From NCBI GenBank assembly GCA_029844215.1, contig CM056721.1, forward strand, positions 138,475,254-138,539,253: a stretch of 64,000 nucleotides of DNA, read 5' to 3'. A program made the translations under genes and the position numbers. The stretch is from Przewalskia tangutica. Taxonomy: Eukaryota; Streptophyta; Magnoliopsida; Solanales; Solanaceae. The notes under the pieces are model-generated. The model was not told the DNA's origin. It did no database searches and was given only the letters and a program-made list of their open reading frames with translations. This document shows, piece after piece, positions 47,337 to 58,404 of the stretch (positions are counted from its first letter, which is position 1; each line of letters opens with the position of its first letter).

Positions 47337-48000
47337 TACAAGAAAATAGGAAGGTAAGCAACAACAATTTTGATAACAAATCTGGAATTAAGAACAAGAA
47401 AATGGTTTGCTGAGTCGATTGATGTTCAATCTTTCCTTAAGACTATATTGTCCGGTATAAATCCCTTAACGGCTATTGACAACTTGTCTGTCAAGATAAA
47501 ACAACAACAACAAACAATTGAGCAAAGGATAACTCAAGAGTTTACTAGAAAAGAAAAACTTTGAGTGTGTGGAGGATGCTGAGAGGAAGAAGAACTTAGA
47601 AATTCTGAGATTGTGTGTTCTTCAATTGTGTCAATGACATCAATTTATAGTGTGATCAAGATGTCTTTCTAAATAGTCAAGTAATGGCCTTCATTGCCAT
47701 GTAATGACCTTTAATTTGAGGTTACAATTCAGCCAAATAATGGCTGAATTAATGAGGCAAACAATGGAGAATTATTGCTCCAAAATCAGTCCAAGAGTCA
47801 GTTAATTTTCGTCCCCGACGGTCACATTGATGCCGAGGCATCGCGTCCCTTCGGGAGGGCGGCGCGGCGCTTCTCATCTAGTAACTCACTGGAGCCGAGG
47901 TGTCGAGGCGCTTCACGTCCAGTAGTTTCCCAATGATTTTATCGTCACAGGCGTCGCGGCCCTTCACGGCTCCGCGGCGATTTCTGACTCGTTTCATCTT
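47337..48000 (-). repeat. Probable copia LTR/leader fragment, right of the LARD
   Basis: On the minus strand a TATA-like CTATAAATTGATG (near 47652) is followed by a 5'-UTR-like run. This leads leftward to the LARD junction and, beyond it, to the copia gag start near 39303. GC-rich words (GCGGCGCGGCGC, GCGTCGCGGCCC) lie at about 47828-47990. The LTR limits could not be set. 48001-48833 is AT-rich and shows nothing recognised. Confidence 0.5.
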
Positions 48001-48833
48001 TTACACATTGTATAATTCTTCCTTCATTTACCAACGTGAAACCACTTGTTATTTGGTCAATAACCGTCTATCATTTCATGTCTCATACGTTTGTTTACGT
48101 ATCAATAGCTCTTTCACTAAGGAAATTTACGATCATTGGTACAACGTGTGCACGTGTGTGAAAACGACGTTTCCGACATGCGGGGCCCAATTGTTCGAGT
48201 CATAAATAATAGGATTAACTTTATTTCACGTTAATAAATTTCCAATAATTTTTTACGTCAAATCAATGATTTTGCTTAAAAACAAAAATCTATACGTGTC
48301 AAATAGTCAGCGGATATAAGATAACAAATTAATACGCATAATCTGTTTAGATCCCATTTAACTATACAATAAAAAAACTAAATTAGAAGCTTTGAAAAGC
48401 TACATTTTCCTTAGTTAATTAATATTTATTGTAGAAGTTCCCTAAAGTCTTATGTCACGTAACAAATAGAACACGTTTATTAATTTAAAAATTGAACCAC
48501 CAAAAAAATTAATGAAATATAACAATTGCCACAAACGATAAGCCAAACTTTTGAAACAATAAATTAATAATGCTGATGATTTAACATCAGCACAGTAGGT
48601 CATTATAATGGACTTTTAGTTAGCGCCAAAGTTTTGGCCATTAATGTTTTGAAAGACAAGATTATCAAATTTGATAATTTAATGTATCCTATTTCTAATA
48701 ATTGAGGAATATATCAATTGAAAATATAAAGACCAATAACTACGTAACCAATTACCACAACTTAGGTAAATCATTTTCTACCAATGAGTCCAAAATTTTA
48801 AGCAGATAGGTGCATTATTAATTTTAAAATTCG

Positions 48834-49055
48834 TTTTTTTTTTTTTGGCGAAGAAACCCGCAGCCGCTACTCTTTTGAGTGCGCACAGGGTAAACTCCGG
48901 GCTGATGCAATAGCCTGCAAACCACGTCAGTCGATTAACCACACTTGGCAAGCCATGTGTGACAGGCTCAACCAAGAAGGTTTATGTATGGGATCGAACT
49001 CGTGACCATGCGGTCCCGCGCTCTACTGCTACACCAACTTGGCTACCCTTACGGG
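48834..49055 (-). mobile_element. tRNA-derived SINE with 11-bp TSD
   Basis: 222 bp. The minus strand begins CCCGTAAGGGTAGCCAAGTTGG (box A TAGCCAAGTTGG fits TRGCNNAGYNGG exactly). Box B GAGTTCGATCCC follows, and the element ends in a 13-A tail (T-run 48834-48846). The TSD TTTAAAATTCG is at 48823-48833 and 49056-49066. The head is clearly tRNA-like. Family assignment within the plant SINEs is not attempted. Confidence 0.92.
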
Positions 49056-49365
49056 TTTAAAATTCGCATTTTGAATTGATTATTACTTTATCGATTTTCA
49101 AGTGAAGAGCTTCGAATTCTAAATTTGATATAGTTAAGTGGGATTTTTTTAAGGTTAGGGTTTTCTTCAAGTTTTTTCTTCATTTTGTTTATTTATAGAG
49201 TGAATTTCAGTTAATTCTCTTCACTTTTTAGGATTTAAAAAATAATATTGCCGCCTTCGCTCTTTAATGGAACAATTAATCCCCTTAATCTTAAAGTTTT
49301 TTTTGTAATAAAATGTGAAATATTACCATAACAAACAAATTAATTTTACAACGGAGCTTCTAGTG

Positions 49366-50004
49366 TGTCACGACCCAACCGGAGGGCCATGACGGGCACC
49401 CGGACCTTACCTGCCGAGCACCACTCTTCACATACGTACCAGCTAACCGAAATCAATCATGGCCACAAGGGTCGTTACCAAATATTCGGTTGACATCACA
49501 GCCGACAGGGCCATATACAACTACTATACTTAGGACATCTGTCTACAAGCCTCTAAAGAATACATGACATCACAAGGGCGGGACAGGGACCCGCCATACC
49601 CATATGCAGGATATCATACCATGACTAGACACTGTAACTCTGAATCAAGTAGAGTCCTCCAATATCAGTTGAACCAACAACCTACTAGTGCAAACGGTCA
49701 CCCTCTTTAACTGAATCTGCGGATATGAAACGCAACGTCTCCAGACAAAAGGAACGTCAGTACGACTGATGTATTGAGTATGTCAGGCATAAAGAAATAA
49801 CAGGAATATAACAACAAGTTGAAGCAGAAACAATCGACAGAACTAGCCGACATTAACAGTCGGTAGCAACAATCGATAACACTAACAGCCGACAAAAACG
49901 GCTGACCAACAGTAAATGCCTTTGAGGACCTTAATACATATGCCTAAATGTTATACACAATGCAAATGCGGTATACATATAAATATTGGCCACACAAGGG
50001 CATC
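49366..50004 (-). repeat. Gypsy LTR end fragment
   Basis: On the minus strand it ends '..gtgcccgtcatggccctccggttgggtcgtgaca', a common 3' terminus of Solanaceae gypsy (Tekay/Del-like) LTRs. The interior is cut off where copia D RT begins (about 50005). No partner LTR or TSD was found. 49067-49365 shows nothing recognised. Confidence 0.6.
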
Positions 50005-50604
50005 TTCCTGACCATGCGCATCATATCTTATCGGCCTATTTGGGCATCATATCAGATGGACGTGAAAACTACATTCTTACACGGTGATCTCAAGGACAAT
50101 GTATACATGCATCAGTCCTTGGGTTTCAGTGACCCCGATCATCCTAATCATGTGTGCTTGCAGAAGAAGTCATTGTATGGGCTAAAATAGGCCCATCGGG
50201 CCTGGTACAAATGGTTTGTAGATTATGTGTCTACTATTGAGTTTTCTCACAGCAGGTCTGATCATTCTCTGTTCATCTACCATCGCGGTACTCCTCTGGA
50301 ATACATTCTGTTATATGTGGATGATATTATATTGACTGTCTCATCTGATAAACTACGCAAGTCTATCATATCTCTTCTCAGCTCCGAATTTTCTATGAAA
50401 GACTTGGGGCATTTGAGTTGTTTTTTGGGTATAGTTGTAACTCGTCATGCAGGTGGTCTATTTATATCCCAGAGGAAGTATGCAACTGAGATTATTGAAC
50501 TAGTTCGCATGTCATCATGTAAGTCATATTTTACTCTGGTTGACACCAAATCGAAGTTGAGTGCTAATTCTAGCACACCCTACGATAATCCCCCCCATTA
50601 TTGC
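50005..50604 (+). pseudogene. Ty1/copia element D, RT part (left of the solo LTR)
   Basis: Encodes QMDVKTTFLHGDL, KKSLYGLK (followed by TAG), WYKWFVDYV, LLYVDDIILT (catalytic Asp pair near 50320), MKDLGHLSCFLGIVVTRH, SQRKYATEI and VDTKSKLSAN, ending at PPHY where the solo LTR interrupts it. It continues from 53980. The N-terminal RT and upstream genes are absent, replaced by the gypsy LTR fragment. Confidence 0.9.
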
Positions 50605-53600
50605 TGTTACACCCCGTAAGTCCAGAACCTGTAAAAGAGAATGTACGAAAGGAAACAAGACTTGGAAATTGGTACGAAAGGAAGAATTGTTTTTCCGACG
50701 GAAAATCTTCCGGACGTCGGAAAGGAAAAATGTTCGTTGTTGGGAATTGGATTCTCAAAATGTATTATTTAAAGAATATGGAACTTATTAAAATTATGGA
50801 AATTTATTTTTACGGATTTGGTCACGTGGGGCCCACCCGAGGAATTTTACATTTACGTGGGGCTATTCTGAAATTTTATGGACGAATGAGAGGCGACACG
50901 TGGCACCCCACATGTGGTCTTGACGAAATGGTGAGGTAAAATGGTCATTTGACCATTGTGTAGATGAGAAAGTCTTGCTAATTAATAGCTTGACATTGCT
51001 TGATCTCTTCCTCCAATTTTAACAAGTGTTGTTATCCAAGCCGTTATAAGTATACTACTAGTAGCAAGACTTGGCATTTCTACACTTAGAAAAATTAGAA
51101 ACCTTGTTGTCCACTATAGTTGCTCCGGGTTTGCCATGTTCCCACACAAAAATTTGTAGTTTTGATCCTTTGTTCACAAGACTTTAACCCAATGTTCTAT
51201 TGTAAGGTTATCTCAATAGAAAGATTTGAAAACGAGTTTTCACGTTAGTCAAGGAAACTAAGAGTTCTTCAACTTTGAAGTTGGAACTTGAAGATGGGTT
51301 CTTCAGGCCTCGCGGACCAGTTGGAACTTAAGGAAAGGAGCTAAGAATACTTGAATCTTGGAAATTTTAAGGTATAAATTTTGTCGTTTTAATAGTTAAG
51401 GCTTACTTATTGTTGTAGCTATGGATTTTAGCAAGCATGTGTTATATATTATGAAGTTTGATATGTTTATTGGCTATTGGAACCCTAATCCAAATCTAGC
51501 ATGTTTAACTTTAAGATTTCAATTCTAGTCGATTATTAGTTTGAAAGTGTAGTTGTTGAAGTTGTTTAGACTATATAACATGTTAGACCTTAGAACTTGG
51601 AATTGGAAAAGGATTGGAAAAGACTTAGTGCTATGTAAGTTGGCCGAGAATTGGCTTCAGACTATTTGCAAGTGGAATTTTACACGTATTGTAAGGCGTG
51701 TAATCCCCTTTGTTTGGTGGTTGTTTGGAGCCTTAAATGTGGCGTGTTGGTTATTGTATTCGACCTTGAAAAAGGTGGCAAAGTGAGTAGAAACAAAAAG
51801 GCTCATTTTCCGTAGAATTGCTCTATACTTAGTATTATTCTACGTTGAGACTAGAAGTTGATAGTCTTGTTGTGACCATTATAGGTTGACACTTTCACGG
51901 CGTGTTCGACAGCTTGTGGATATTAGCGAAAAGGTATGTGAACTATCTCATGATTCCTTAGAATAAAGAAAGTAAGTTCTACTCGCGAATGATCCATTCC
52001 TTGCTTGTATTTGGATTGCCTAAAATAGAATTTGTTCATGTACCTCATGAGTGTACTTTGATGTTTTTATTGTAAGTAGTATAATCCATTTCCTTAGGGA
52101 AGTTTGGATTCTTAAAAGTGAAGGTATTTTTCTTAAAGTGCAGAGACTTGAAAAAGTGGTTTCCAAATCTTAAAACCTAAAGGTCATTATAATGACTTTA
52201 GGAGTCAAAGGAGTGATTTACTTATTTGATTTAAAGAGAGAAATGACATGATTTAAGGGAAGTAACTCATAACATAAGTTACTTGAGGTTTAAAAGGTAG
52301 AAGAAAACTTGTTTTCTAACCACAAGAGACTTGAAGTATTTTTGAAAGTTAAGAACTTGATTTGTAAGTATGTGATACTTGGTTTTAATAGTATAAGTCT
52401 CTTGGTTATTGAAGGAATGGATATGTCTAAAACCGTAAAGGGTTATAACGCTTTATGGGAAGTTGGTTATAACGGCTTTATGGAAGGTTAGAAAGTTGTC
52501 TATTTTGATTAACATAAGTTGCCTAGATTGTGAAAATTTGGAGTTACTTGATTTCAAGCTTTGAAATGAGTTTTCTAAAAGTGTAGTAACTTACTTTGAA
52601 AAATAGACACGTCTTGATACTACTGTTAGTATCTTGGAGCTTTACATAGAAAGGAGTCTTTTATGTAGTACTTTGGCTTGATAAATTGAGAATTTGTCTA
52701 AGTGTGCCTTGATAAGTACTTTGACTTGTTAAAGAGAATTATTCTATGTATGCCTTGATTAGTACTTTGGCTTGATAAATTGAGAATTTGTCTAAGTGTG
52801 CCTTGATAAGTACTTTGACTTGTTAAAAGAGAATTATTCTATGTATGCCTTGATTAGTACTTTGGCTTGATAAATTGAGAATTTGTCTAAAGTGTGTCTT
52901 GATAAGTACTTTGACTTGTTAAAAGAGAATTATTCTATGTATGCCTTGATTAGTACTTTGGCTTGATAAATTGAGAATTTGTCTAAAGTGTGCCTTGATA
53001 AGTACTTTGACTTGTTAAAAGAGAATTATTCTATGCCGTGATTAGTACTTTGGCTTGATAAATTGAGAATTTGTCTAAGTGTGCCTTGATAAGTACTTTG
53101 ACTTGTTAAAAGAGAATTATTCTATGTATGCCTTGATTAGTACTTTGGCTTGATAAAATGAGAATTATCCTATGTGTGCCTTGATAAGTACTTTGGCTTG
53201 TTAATTGAGAACTTGCCTATATGTGCTGGAAATAGCCTTTGAGTGCAAGTATTATGTTTTATTAAGTTGTACCGACGCATGATGATGAGGACACGATTAT
53301 GCGTATGCTTCCGTAGTACTTGGGTTAAATTCGATTTTTATAGGAGACACGGTAGTGCTTATGTCTTGTTTGATGGCGGTCGAGATAGGGTAAGAGTATA
53401 AATGAAGCCCAGGCGTTATACCACCTCCAGTATTAGTGAGGGTAAACTCCAAGGCTGTACCACACACTTTATGTGTTGTTCGGTTGAGATAGGGTAAGAG
53501 TATAAAAGACGTTATACCACCTCCGGTAAGAGTATAAGTGAGGGTAAACCTGTTATACCACTAAGAGTATAAGTGAGGTAAACCCCAAGATGCTATACCA

Positions 53601-53979
53601 CCGGTGGGACTTGATGTTATGTTATATGCATGATTGATATTATGGGCGAGTAAGTTATATCGAGTAGTGACCTGAGGCTTGCGTCCACGGCACGACTTGA
53701 TATGCTAACATGTGTTATGCGTAGGTTGGATATCATGTTATTTATTTGCTATGATTTTATTCGATTTCATCGCTCACATACTTGGTACGTTTTGGATAAA
53801 TTAGGAGTTTATCTTTGATATATGTCCTTGATGCACTTTGTATAGTTTTTATGGCGGAGCTTTCGCTTTGCCGCACGGCGTCTGGTTGTTTTAAAAGAAA
53901 AAAATGAGGTGTTATTTAATTTCATGATTTACTTGTATTGTTAGGTGCCGAGGTAGGCACCACCCGGTTCGGCGTGACA
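50605..53979 (+). mobile_element. Solo LTR, 3375 bp, inserted in copia D
   Basis: Starts TGTTACACCCC and ends GGCGTGACA, with a perfect TSD ATTGC (50600-50604; 53980-53984). No gag-pol, PBS or PPT lies inside. A single TG...CA unit with TSD fits a solo LTR left by recombination between the two LTRs of an intact element. The ending 'ggtgccgaggtaggcaccacccggttcggcgtgaca' resembles Tekay/Del-type chromovirus LTRs (inference). The copia D reading continues on either side. Confidence 0.85.
52660..53215 (+). repeat. 95-bp tandem repeat inside the solo LTR
   Basis: GTACTTTGGCTTG starts at 52667, 52762, 52857, 52953, 53045 and 53140 (spacing 92-96). Each unit is a dimer of two related 47-48 bp halves, one with 'ctttggcttgataaattgag' and one with 'ctttgacttgttaaaagag'. 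Confidence 0.92.
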
Positions 53980-54648
53980 ATTGCGATCTTGCAGGGCTCT
54001 TGATATCGGCGTTCGCAATGCTCGATATTACTTATGAAGTGCATCATGTGTTTATTTATGCATGATCCAAGGGAAGAACACATGCACGCTCTCAAATGCA
54101 TTGTGTGTTACATTCAGGGCACTCTTGATTATGGTTTACACCTATATCTATCATCTGTATCTACTCTCATGTCTTATACAGATGCTGATTGGGTGGATGT
54201 CTAGATATCATACACTCAACATCTGGCTATTGTATGTTTTTTTGTGATAACTTGATCTCTTGATCGGCTAAACGTCAGGCTACTTTATCGCGTTCCAGTG
54301 CAGAGGCCGAGTATAGAGGGGTAGCCAATGTGGTGTCTGAGTCGTATTGGCTGTGTAACCTCCTCTTAGAACTTCACTTTCCTATTCATAAAGCTACCTT
54401 GGTCTACTGCGATAATGTTAGTGCGATATATCTCTCTGGAAATCCTGTCCAACATCAACGCACTAAACATACTGAGATGGATATTCACTCTGTTTGTGAA
54501 AAGGTAGTTCATGGACAAGTACGTGTTTTGCATGTCCCTTCACGGTACCAAATTGCTGACATCTTTACTAAGGGTCTTCCCTTAATTCTGTTTGAAGATT
54601 TTAGGAACAGTCTCAGCGTACGACAACCGTCCGCTATAACTGCGGTGG
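53980..54648 (+). pseudogene. Copia D, RT end and RNase H (right of the solo LTR)
   Basis: Resumes in copia D at the SLAGAL-like segment and continues with LFMHDPREEHMHALK and GTLDYGLHLY. RNase H follows (SAEAEYRGVANVV, LVYCDNVSAIYL, HQRTKHTEMDIH, YQIADIFTKGLP). Frameshifts occur near 54055 and 54190-54330. The last part (54330-54653) is open and ends with the polyprotein stop. Confidence 0.9.
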
Positions 54649-54857
54649 TGTGATAGAATATACGTAGTATATTCCTAATATACTACGTATATTCCCTGAT
54701 ATTATTAGAGGTCTTGTACATGTGTAATTATGATAGTTGTCTTGTATTAGGAAAATGCATATTTGATTTCCATAATTATAGGCTAGGTTTACTATTATAT
54801 ATCATGTATATAAACCCTTTACATTAATAAAAATAATCAGGAAATTATTCTACTTCA
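54649..54857 (+). repeat. 3' LTR of copia D
   Basis: About 209 bp, TGTGATAGAATATACG...TCTACTTCA, with a TATA-like stretch (ATATATCATGTATATAAA) and an ATTAATAAAAATAATC end. It holds an inverted word TACGTAGTATATTCC..ATACTACGTATATTCC near its start. The SINE fragment 54858-54925 (minus) follows directly, so copia D probably inserted into that SINE. Confidence 0.75.
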
Positions 54858-54925
54858 TGTACATAGACCTTATCTCTATATTAGGAGGTAAAGAGGTTTT
54901 TTCGATAGACCATCGACATAAGGAC
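54858..54925 (-). repeat. SINE fragment next to the copia D LTR
   Basis: Same module as 2817-2910: on the minus strand 'tcgatggtctatcgaaaaaacctctttacctcc..'. 54926-55934 has no other feature except a 12-bp palindrome ACCCCCGGGGGT near 55305. Confidence 0.5.
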
Positions 54926-55934
54926 TAGTAATTAAAACGATTAAAATGAAAAACCTACTTGATCACTTTCTCTTAACTCAAACTAAAATGGTTTCATTTG
55001 ATTTTGCAAATAATTTTGTAAGTTATCTACTTATGATTTTACGTCATCATGAAATAAATTGATGTATTTTTGCTTGATTAAAAATTAAAATATCTTAGTA
55101 TCGTGCATATGGAAATAAGATAATTAAATTTGAGGGAATATTTTATACTACTAATTTATGGTTCATTCGTTTCTTCTTTAGTTCATGTATAACTCTAAAA
55201 CAACTCGGATGGACCAGAAATTTTAGTTCGTTATCTTCCTCTAGAACACCTTGAATTTTCTCACGTATCCGTGACCGTGTCCCCTAATCCAACGTACTCT
55301 CGACCCCCGGGGGTGGGGATATATATCGATAAAAATTTACCCGCATTTAATTTTTACACCAAATTAATAATGTATATTATGTATTGGCATATATTTTTTC
55401 TCAACTGACCATAATTAATTAATATATATTCTCAAATTTTACTTTATTAAATTACTTAATCATGATAACTAAGCTGATATGATCTAGTGTATAAGCATGT
55501 AATGCGAGTAAATTCACTCTTCTTTTTTTTCATGTTTTAGTCGTTCAGTATCTCAAGCTTATAGGGACGACTAATTTTGATTCTCGTTGGGTAAGTCCAA
55601 TATAGTGAATAAAGTGTTTCTTATCGAGAAGTTTTTATTCTCAAGACTCAAATTTAAAAATTTCAGGTGAATGATGGTGGGATCTCAACCATTTCATCAC
55701 ATTTTAATATACATCCTAACAGGTGTGAACAAGTTTGACATAGCATAAAGTTTAAGAAAGAAACAACAAAATTTTAATTTGTAATCTTAAACATGTTATG
55801 ATATTTGTGTGGCTATAAAATCATGTCATTAAGAGTAAACTAGAAATCTAAAGTTAAATTACATTCTAATGTATAAATATGTAAGTCTTTTCTTTACTAA
55901 TTAAAGGAAATAGTGTCAATAGTACATTAAAGGT

Positions 55935-56146
55935 GTAGCGTCGTGACCAATGAAGTGAAATGAAAATCATGAGGTCTCAAGTTCAAATTTCAACGAAAGT
56001 AAAAACACTAGGTAATATCTTTTCATGTCTCTAAGCTTAAGTGAATAAAGTTACTCGATGTCTATATTGATCGGAGATAACATGTACCCCGTAAAATTGA
56101 TCGAAGTGCACTCAAAGTAACATTAACACCAAGCTTAGGTGAATTA
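55935..56146 (+). mobile_element. tRNA-derived SINE, full head and body
   Basis: The head has box-A-like GTAGCGTCGTGACCAATG and box-B-like CTCAAGTTCAAATTTC. It is followed by 'aaaacactaggtaatatctt' and the body '..ttaagtgaataaagttactcgat...gagataacatgtaccccgtaaaattgatcgaagtgcactcaa'. This is a family common in Solanaceae. The body does not stop but runs into extra copies of itself. Confidence 0.75.
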
Positions 56147-56522
56147 AGTTATTTGATAATTGTGCTGGTGAGAGATAATGGTGAGAGATAACATGTACTC
56201 CGTAAACTTAGTCGAAGTGCACTCAAAATAACCCTAACACCAAGCTTAGGTGAATTAAGTTACTTGATATTTGTGCTCGTGAGAGATAACGTTACCCCGT
56301 AAAATTAGTCGAAGTACGCCCAAACTAACCCGAACACCATGCGTGAATTAGAATATGTACTTGTACTGATGGGAGATTGTATAGGTACTCATGAAATTAG
56401 TTAAAGTGTGTTCAAACTAACCCGAACATCATGCTTAGGTGAATTAAGTTACACAATATTTATACTAATAGCAAATATCCGTAAATTAGTTAAAGTACTC
56501 AAACTAACCCGAACATCATGAT
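56130..56522 (+). repeat. Tandem copies of the SINE 3' body
   Basis: Four further units of about 85-120 bp begin near 56130, 56243, 56338 and 56427. Each has 'accaagcttaggtgaattaagtta', 'gagataa', 'ccgtaaaattagtcgaagt' and 'caaactaacccgaacacca', with growing decay and small deletions. No tRNA-like head precedes the later units. Confidence 0.8.
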
Positions 56523-57119
56523 TAAAAAATATCAATAGTGTCACGTAAAGCCATTATATAAAAACAAGTCTCTCTTTTTCTTTCTTTGTCATTATCTTAA
56601 GAAATATATTGGGATAATAATACTTCATCCATTGTTCTTAAGTTGCACCTCATTCCTAAACATATCTTTATAAATTTAAGACCAAGTCACCCACCTCTTC
56701 CCACCCTTCAAACCTCCTTATTTTTCTCCCCACCACACATCCATTCTCACATTCCAATCAATTATTTTCAAACTTTTTGTCTAAAACCATTAATATATTT
56801 TGTGAAAAAATATTATTATCACCACTATTATTAGAAGAAAAAGAAAAAGAAGCAAAGGAGTAGGAGTAGGAGTAGGAGAAGGAAAAGGAGAAACTTAAGC
56901 TCACATACATTCAAGATTCAACTAACCAAAACAACAACAAAAACTTCAATTTTTTTTCCATATATTTATATTTTGCCTACTTATTTGAACTTAAAACTTC
57001 TGCCTACAAATGCCTCTCCGCTCACCACCGCCAGCGACGTCCATTTCCTCCTCCTTCCTCCACCACCCACCCACCCACCCTGTTCAAAGCTGAGAACATC
57101 TAATTTGGTGGGGTGGGGT

Positions 57120-57345
57120 CCCTTGCTTAATTTCCTAGCAAGGGGCTGCTTAATTTTCCGGCGAAGGGATTTTTGATTTTCCGTCGAGGGGTCCTTGCTT
57201 AATTTTCCGGCAAGGGGCTGCTTAACTTTTCGGCGAAGGATTTTTTGATTTCCCGGCGAGGGGCTGCTTGCTTAATTTGCCGAAAAGGGGCTGCTTAAAA
57301 TTCCGGCGAGGGGATTCTTGATTTACCGGCGAGTGGAAAATCGTC
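57120..57345 (+). repeat. Degenerate tandem repeats in the 5' leader of the gene at 57361
   Basis: Repeating 'ggggctgcttaattttccggcgaggggattcttgatttt' modules, about 6 imperfect copies, ending 16 bp before the ATG. A CCCA run (about 57066-57080) and GGTGGGGTGGGG (57109-57120) lie just upstream. 56523-57119 is probably promoter and leader, with CT-rich and AGGAGTAGGAGT stretches. Confidence 0.75.
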
Positions 57346-57360
57346 GTTTCGATCGGATTA

Positions 57361-57843
57361 ATGACAAAACAAATAGTGCTCCGTGCACCATCATCGATTT
57401 CGGTTGACCGGCGGTGGCAACCACTTTTATCCTGCCAAGATTCATCGTCACGAGGTGGCGTTCGGAAATCGCGGTTCGCGGAGGTTGCCGGCGGAACGGC
57501 GGCGGAATGCACCGCCGTTTTCTGCTGTTGCCCATGTGGGCTCGTCAATCTCCTCGTGCTCGCCGTGTACAAATTTCCGGCAGGACTTTGCCGGAAAGCA
57601 CTCCGGAGAAAACGCCGGCACCGGTTGATGAAGAAAGGTCTATTGCAACCAAAAGGTCAGTGTGGATGTGATGATTCGGAACTTTCGATTCACCCCATCG
57701 GCGGCGGCGCCCCACTCGCGATGGTTGACGGTGGAAGTAGCCTGGAATCCGATAAGGATGTGGTGGCGCTGGAGAAGGAAATGTGGGGCAAATTTTATGG
57801 TGCTGGATTTTGGAGAAGTCCCTCCCAAAGGAGTGACATGTAA
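57361..57843 (+). CDS. Conserved plant Cys-rich protein, 160 aa, intronless
   Basis: I recognise the family as a plant-specific protein of unknown function (some members are annotated 'pollen preferential'). The biochemical role is unknown. The N-terminus MTKQIVLRAP is followed by a basic, Ser-rich part. The signature lies at residues 43-75: AGGTAAEC, CCCPCG at 55-60, then the hydrophobic NLLVLAVYKFPAGL. A strongly basic patch KALRRKRRHRLMKK follows at 79-92. The C-terminus is Gly- and acid-rich with a Trp-containing end (MWGKFYGAGFWRSP). The hydrophobic run is short for a full membrane span; CCCPC suggests palmitoylation or metal binding (inference). The ATG at 57361 directly follows an in-frame TAA (57358-57360) and no earlier in-frame ATG precedes it. 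The frame is intact. Confidence 0.85.
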   Translation: MTKQIVLRAPSSISVDRRWQPLLSCQDSSSRGGVRKSRFAEVAGGTAAECTAVFCCCPCGLVNLLVLAVYKFPAGLCRKALRRKRRHRLMKKGLLQPKGQCGCDDSELSIHPIGGGAPLAMVDGGSSLESDKDVVALEKEMWGKFYGAGFWRSPSQRSDM

Positions 57844-57955
57844 TAATAACAGTACAACAACTACATATTTAGTGAAAATTTCACAACGTGGGTACATGTA
57901 ATAATAACGGTACAATAACTACATATTCAGTGAAAATTTCACAACGTGGATATGG
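57841..57955 (+). repeat. 57-58 bp direct duplication overlapping the stop codon
   Basis: Two near-identical copies of 'taataataacagtacaacaactacatatttagtgaaaatttcacaacgtgg', at 57841 and 57899. The first includes the TAA stop. 57956-58404 has no feature I can support. Confidence 0.85.
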
Positions 57956-58404
57956 AATGATAGAGTTGAAAGAAGAAAAATAAAATACCTGAAAAAAGGA
58001 GAATAAAAAGAAAATTACTATCCAAATGTATCTTTTACCCTTATTTACTGGTGATTTTTTAGCTTCTTGAAGATGCTATTTTTATAGTGTTGGATGGATT
58101 ACTTTATAAATAATATATTAAGCCAATGAAAAATGGAAATGTTCTTCTTCTTCTTCTCTATCACTCTTAATTTCTTTATCTAGTGTTGAACAAGAACAAA
58201 ACGTTTTCTTTTTCTGATTTTTCATTCGATGTTCGGCATATATTTTAAAATTCGATTAATTTTGACCCTCATATACTGTTAGCGATGGTTAATGCCAATA
58301 TGCTTTGGAATTCGACTAGTTTTAACTCTTATTTTTGTACCGTTAGTAATTAATTATTAACGCCACTTTGCTCAATAAGGAACAAAGATTTCATTCATTA
58401 AGAG

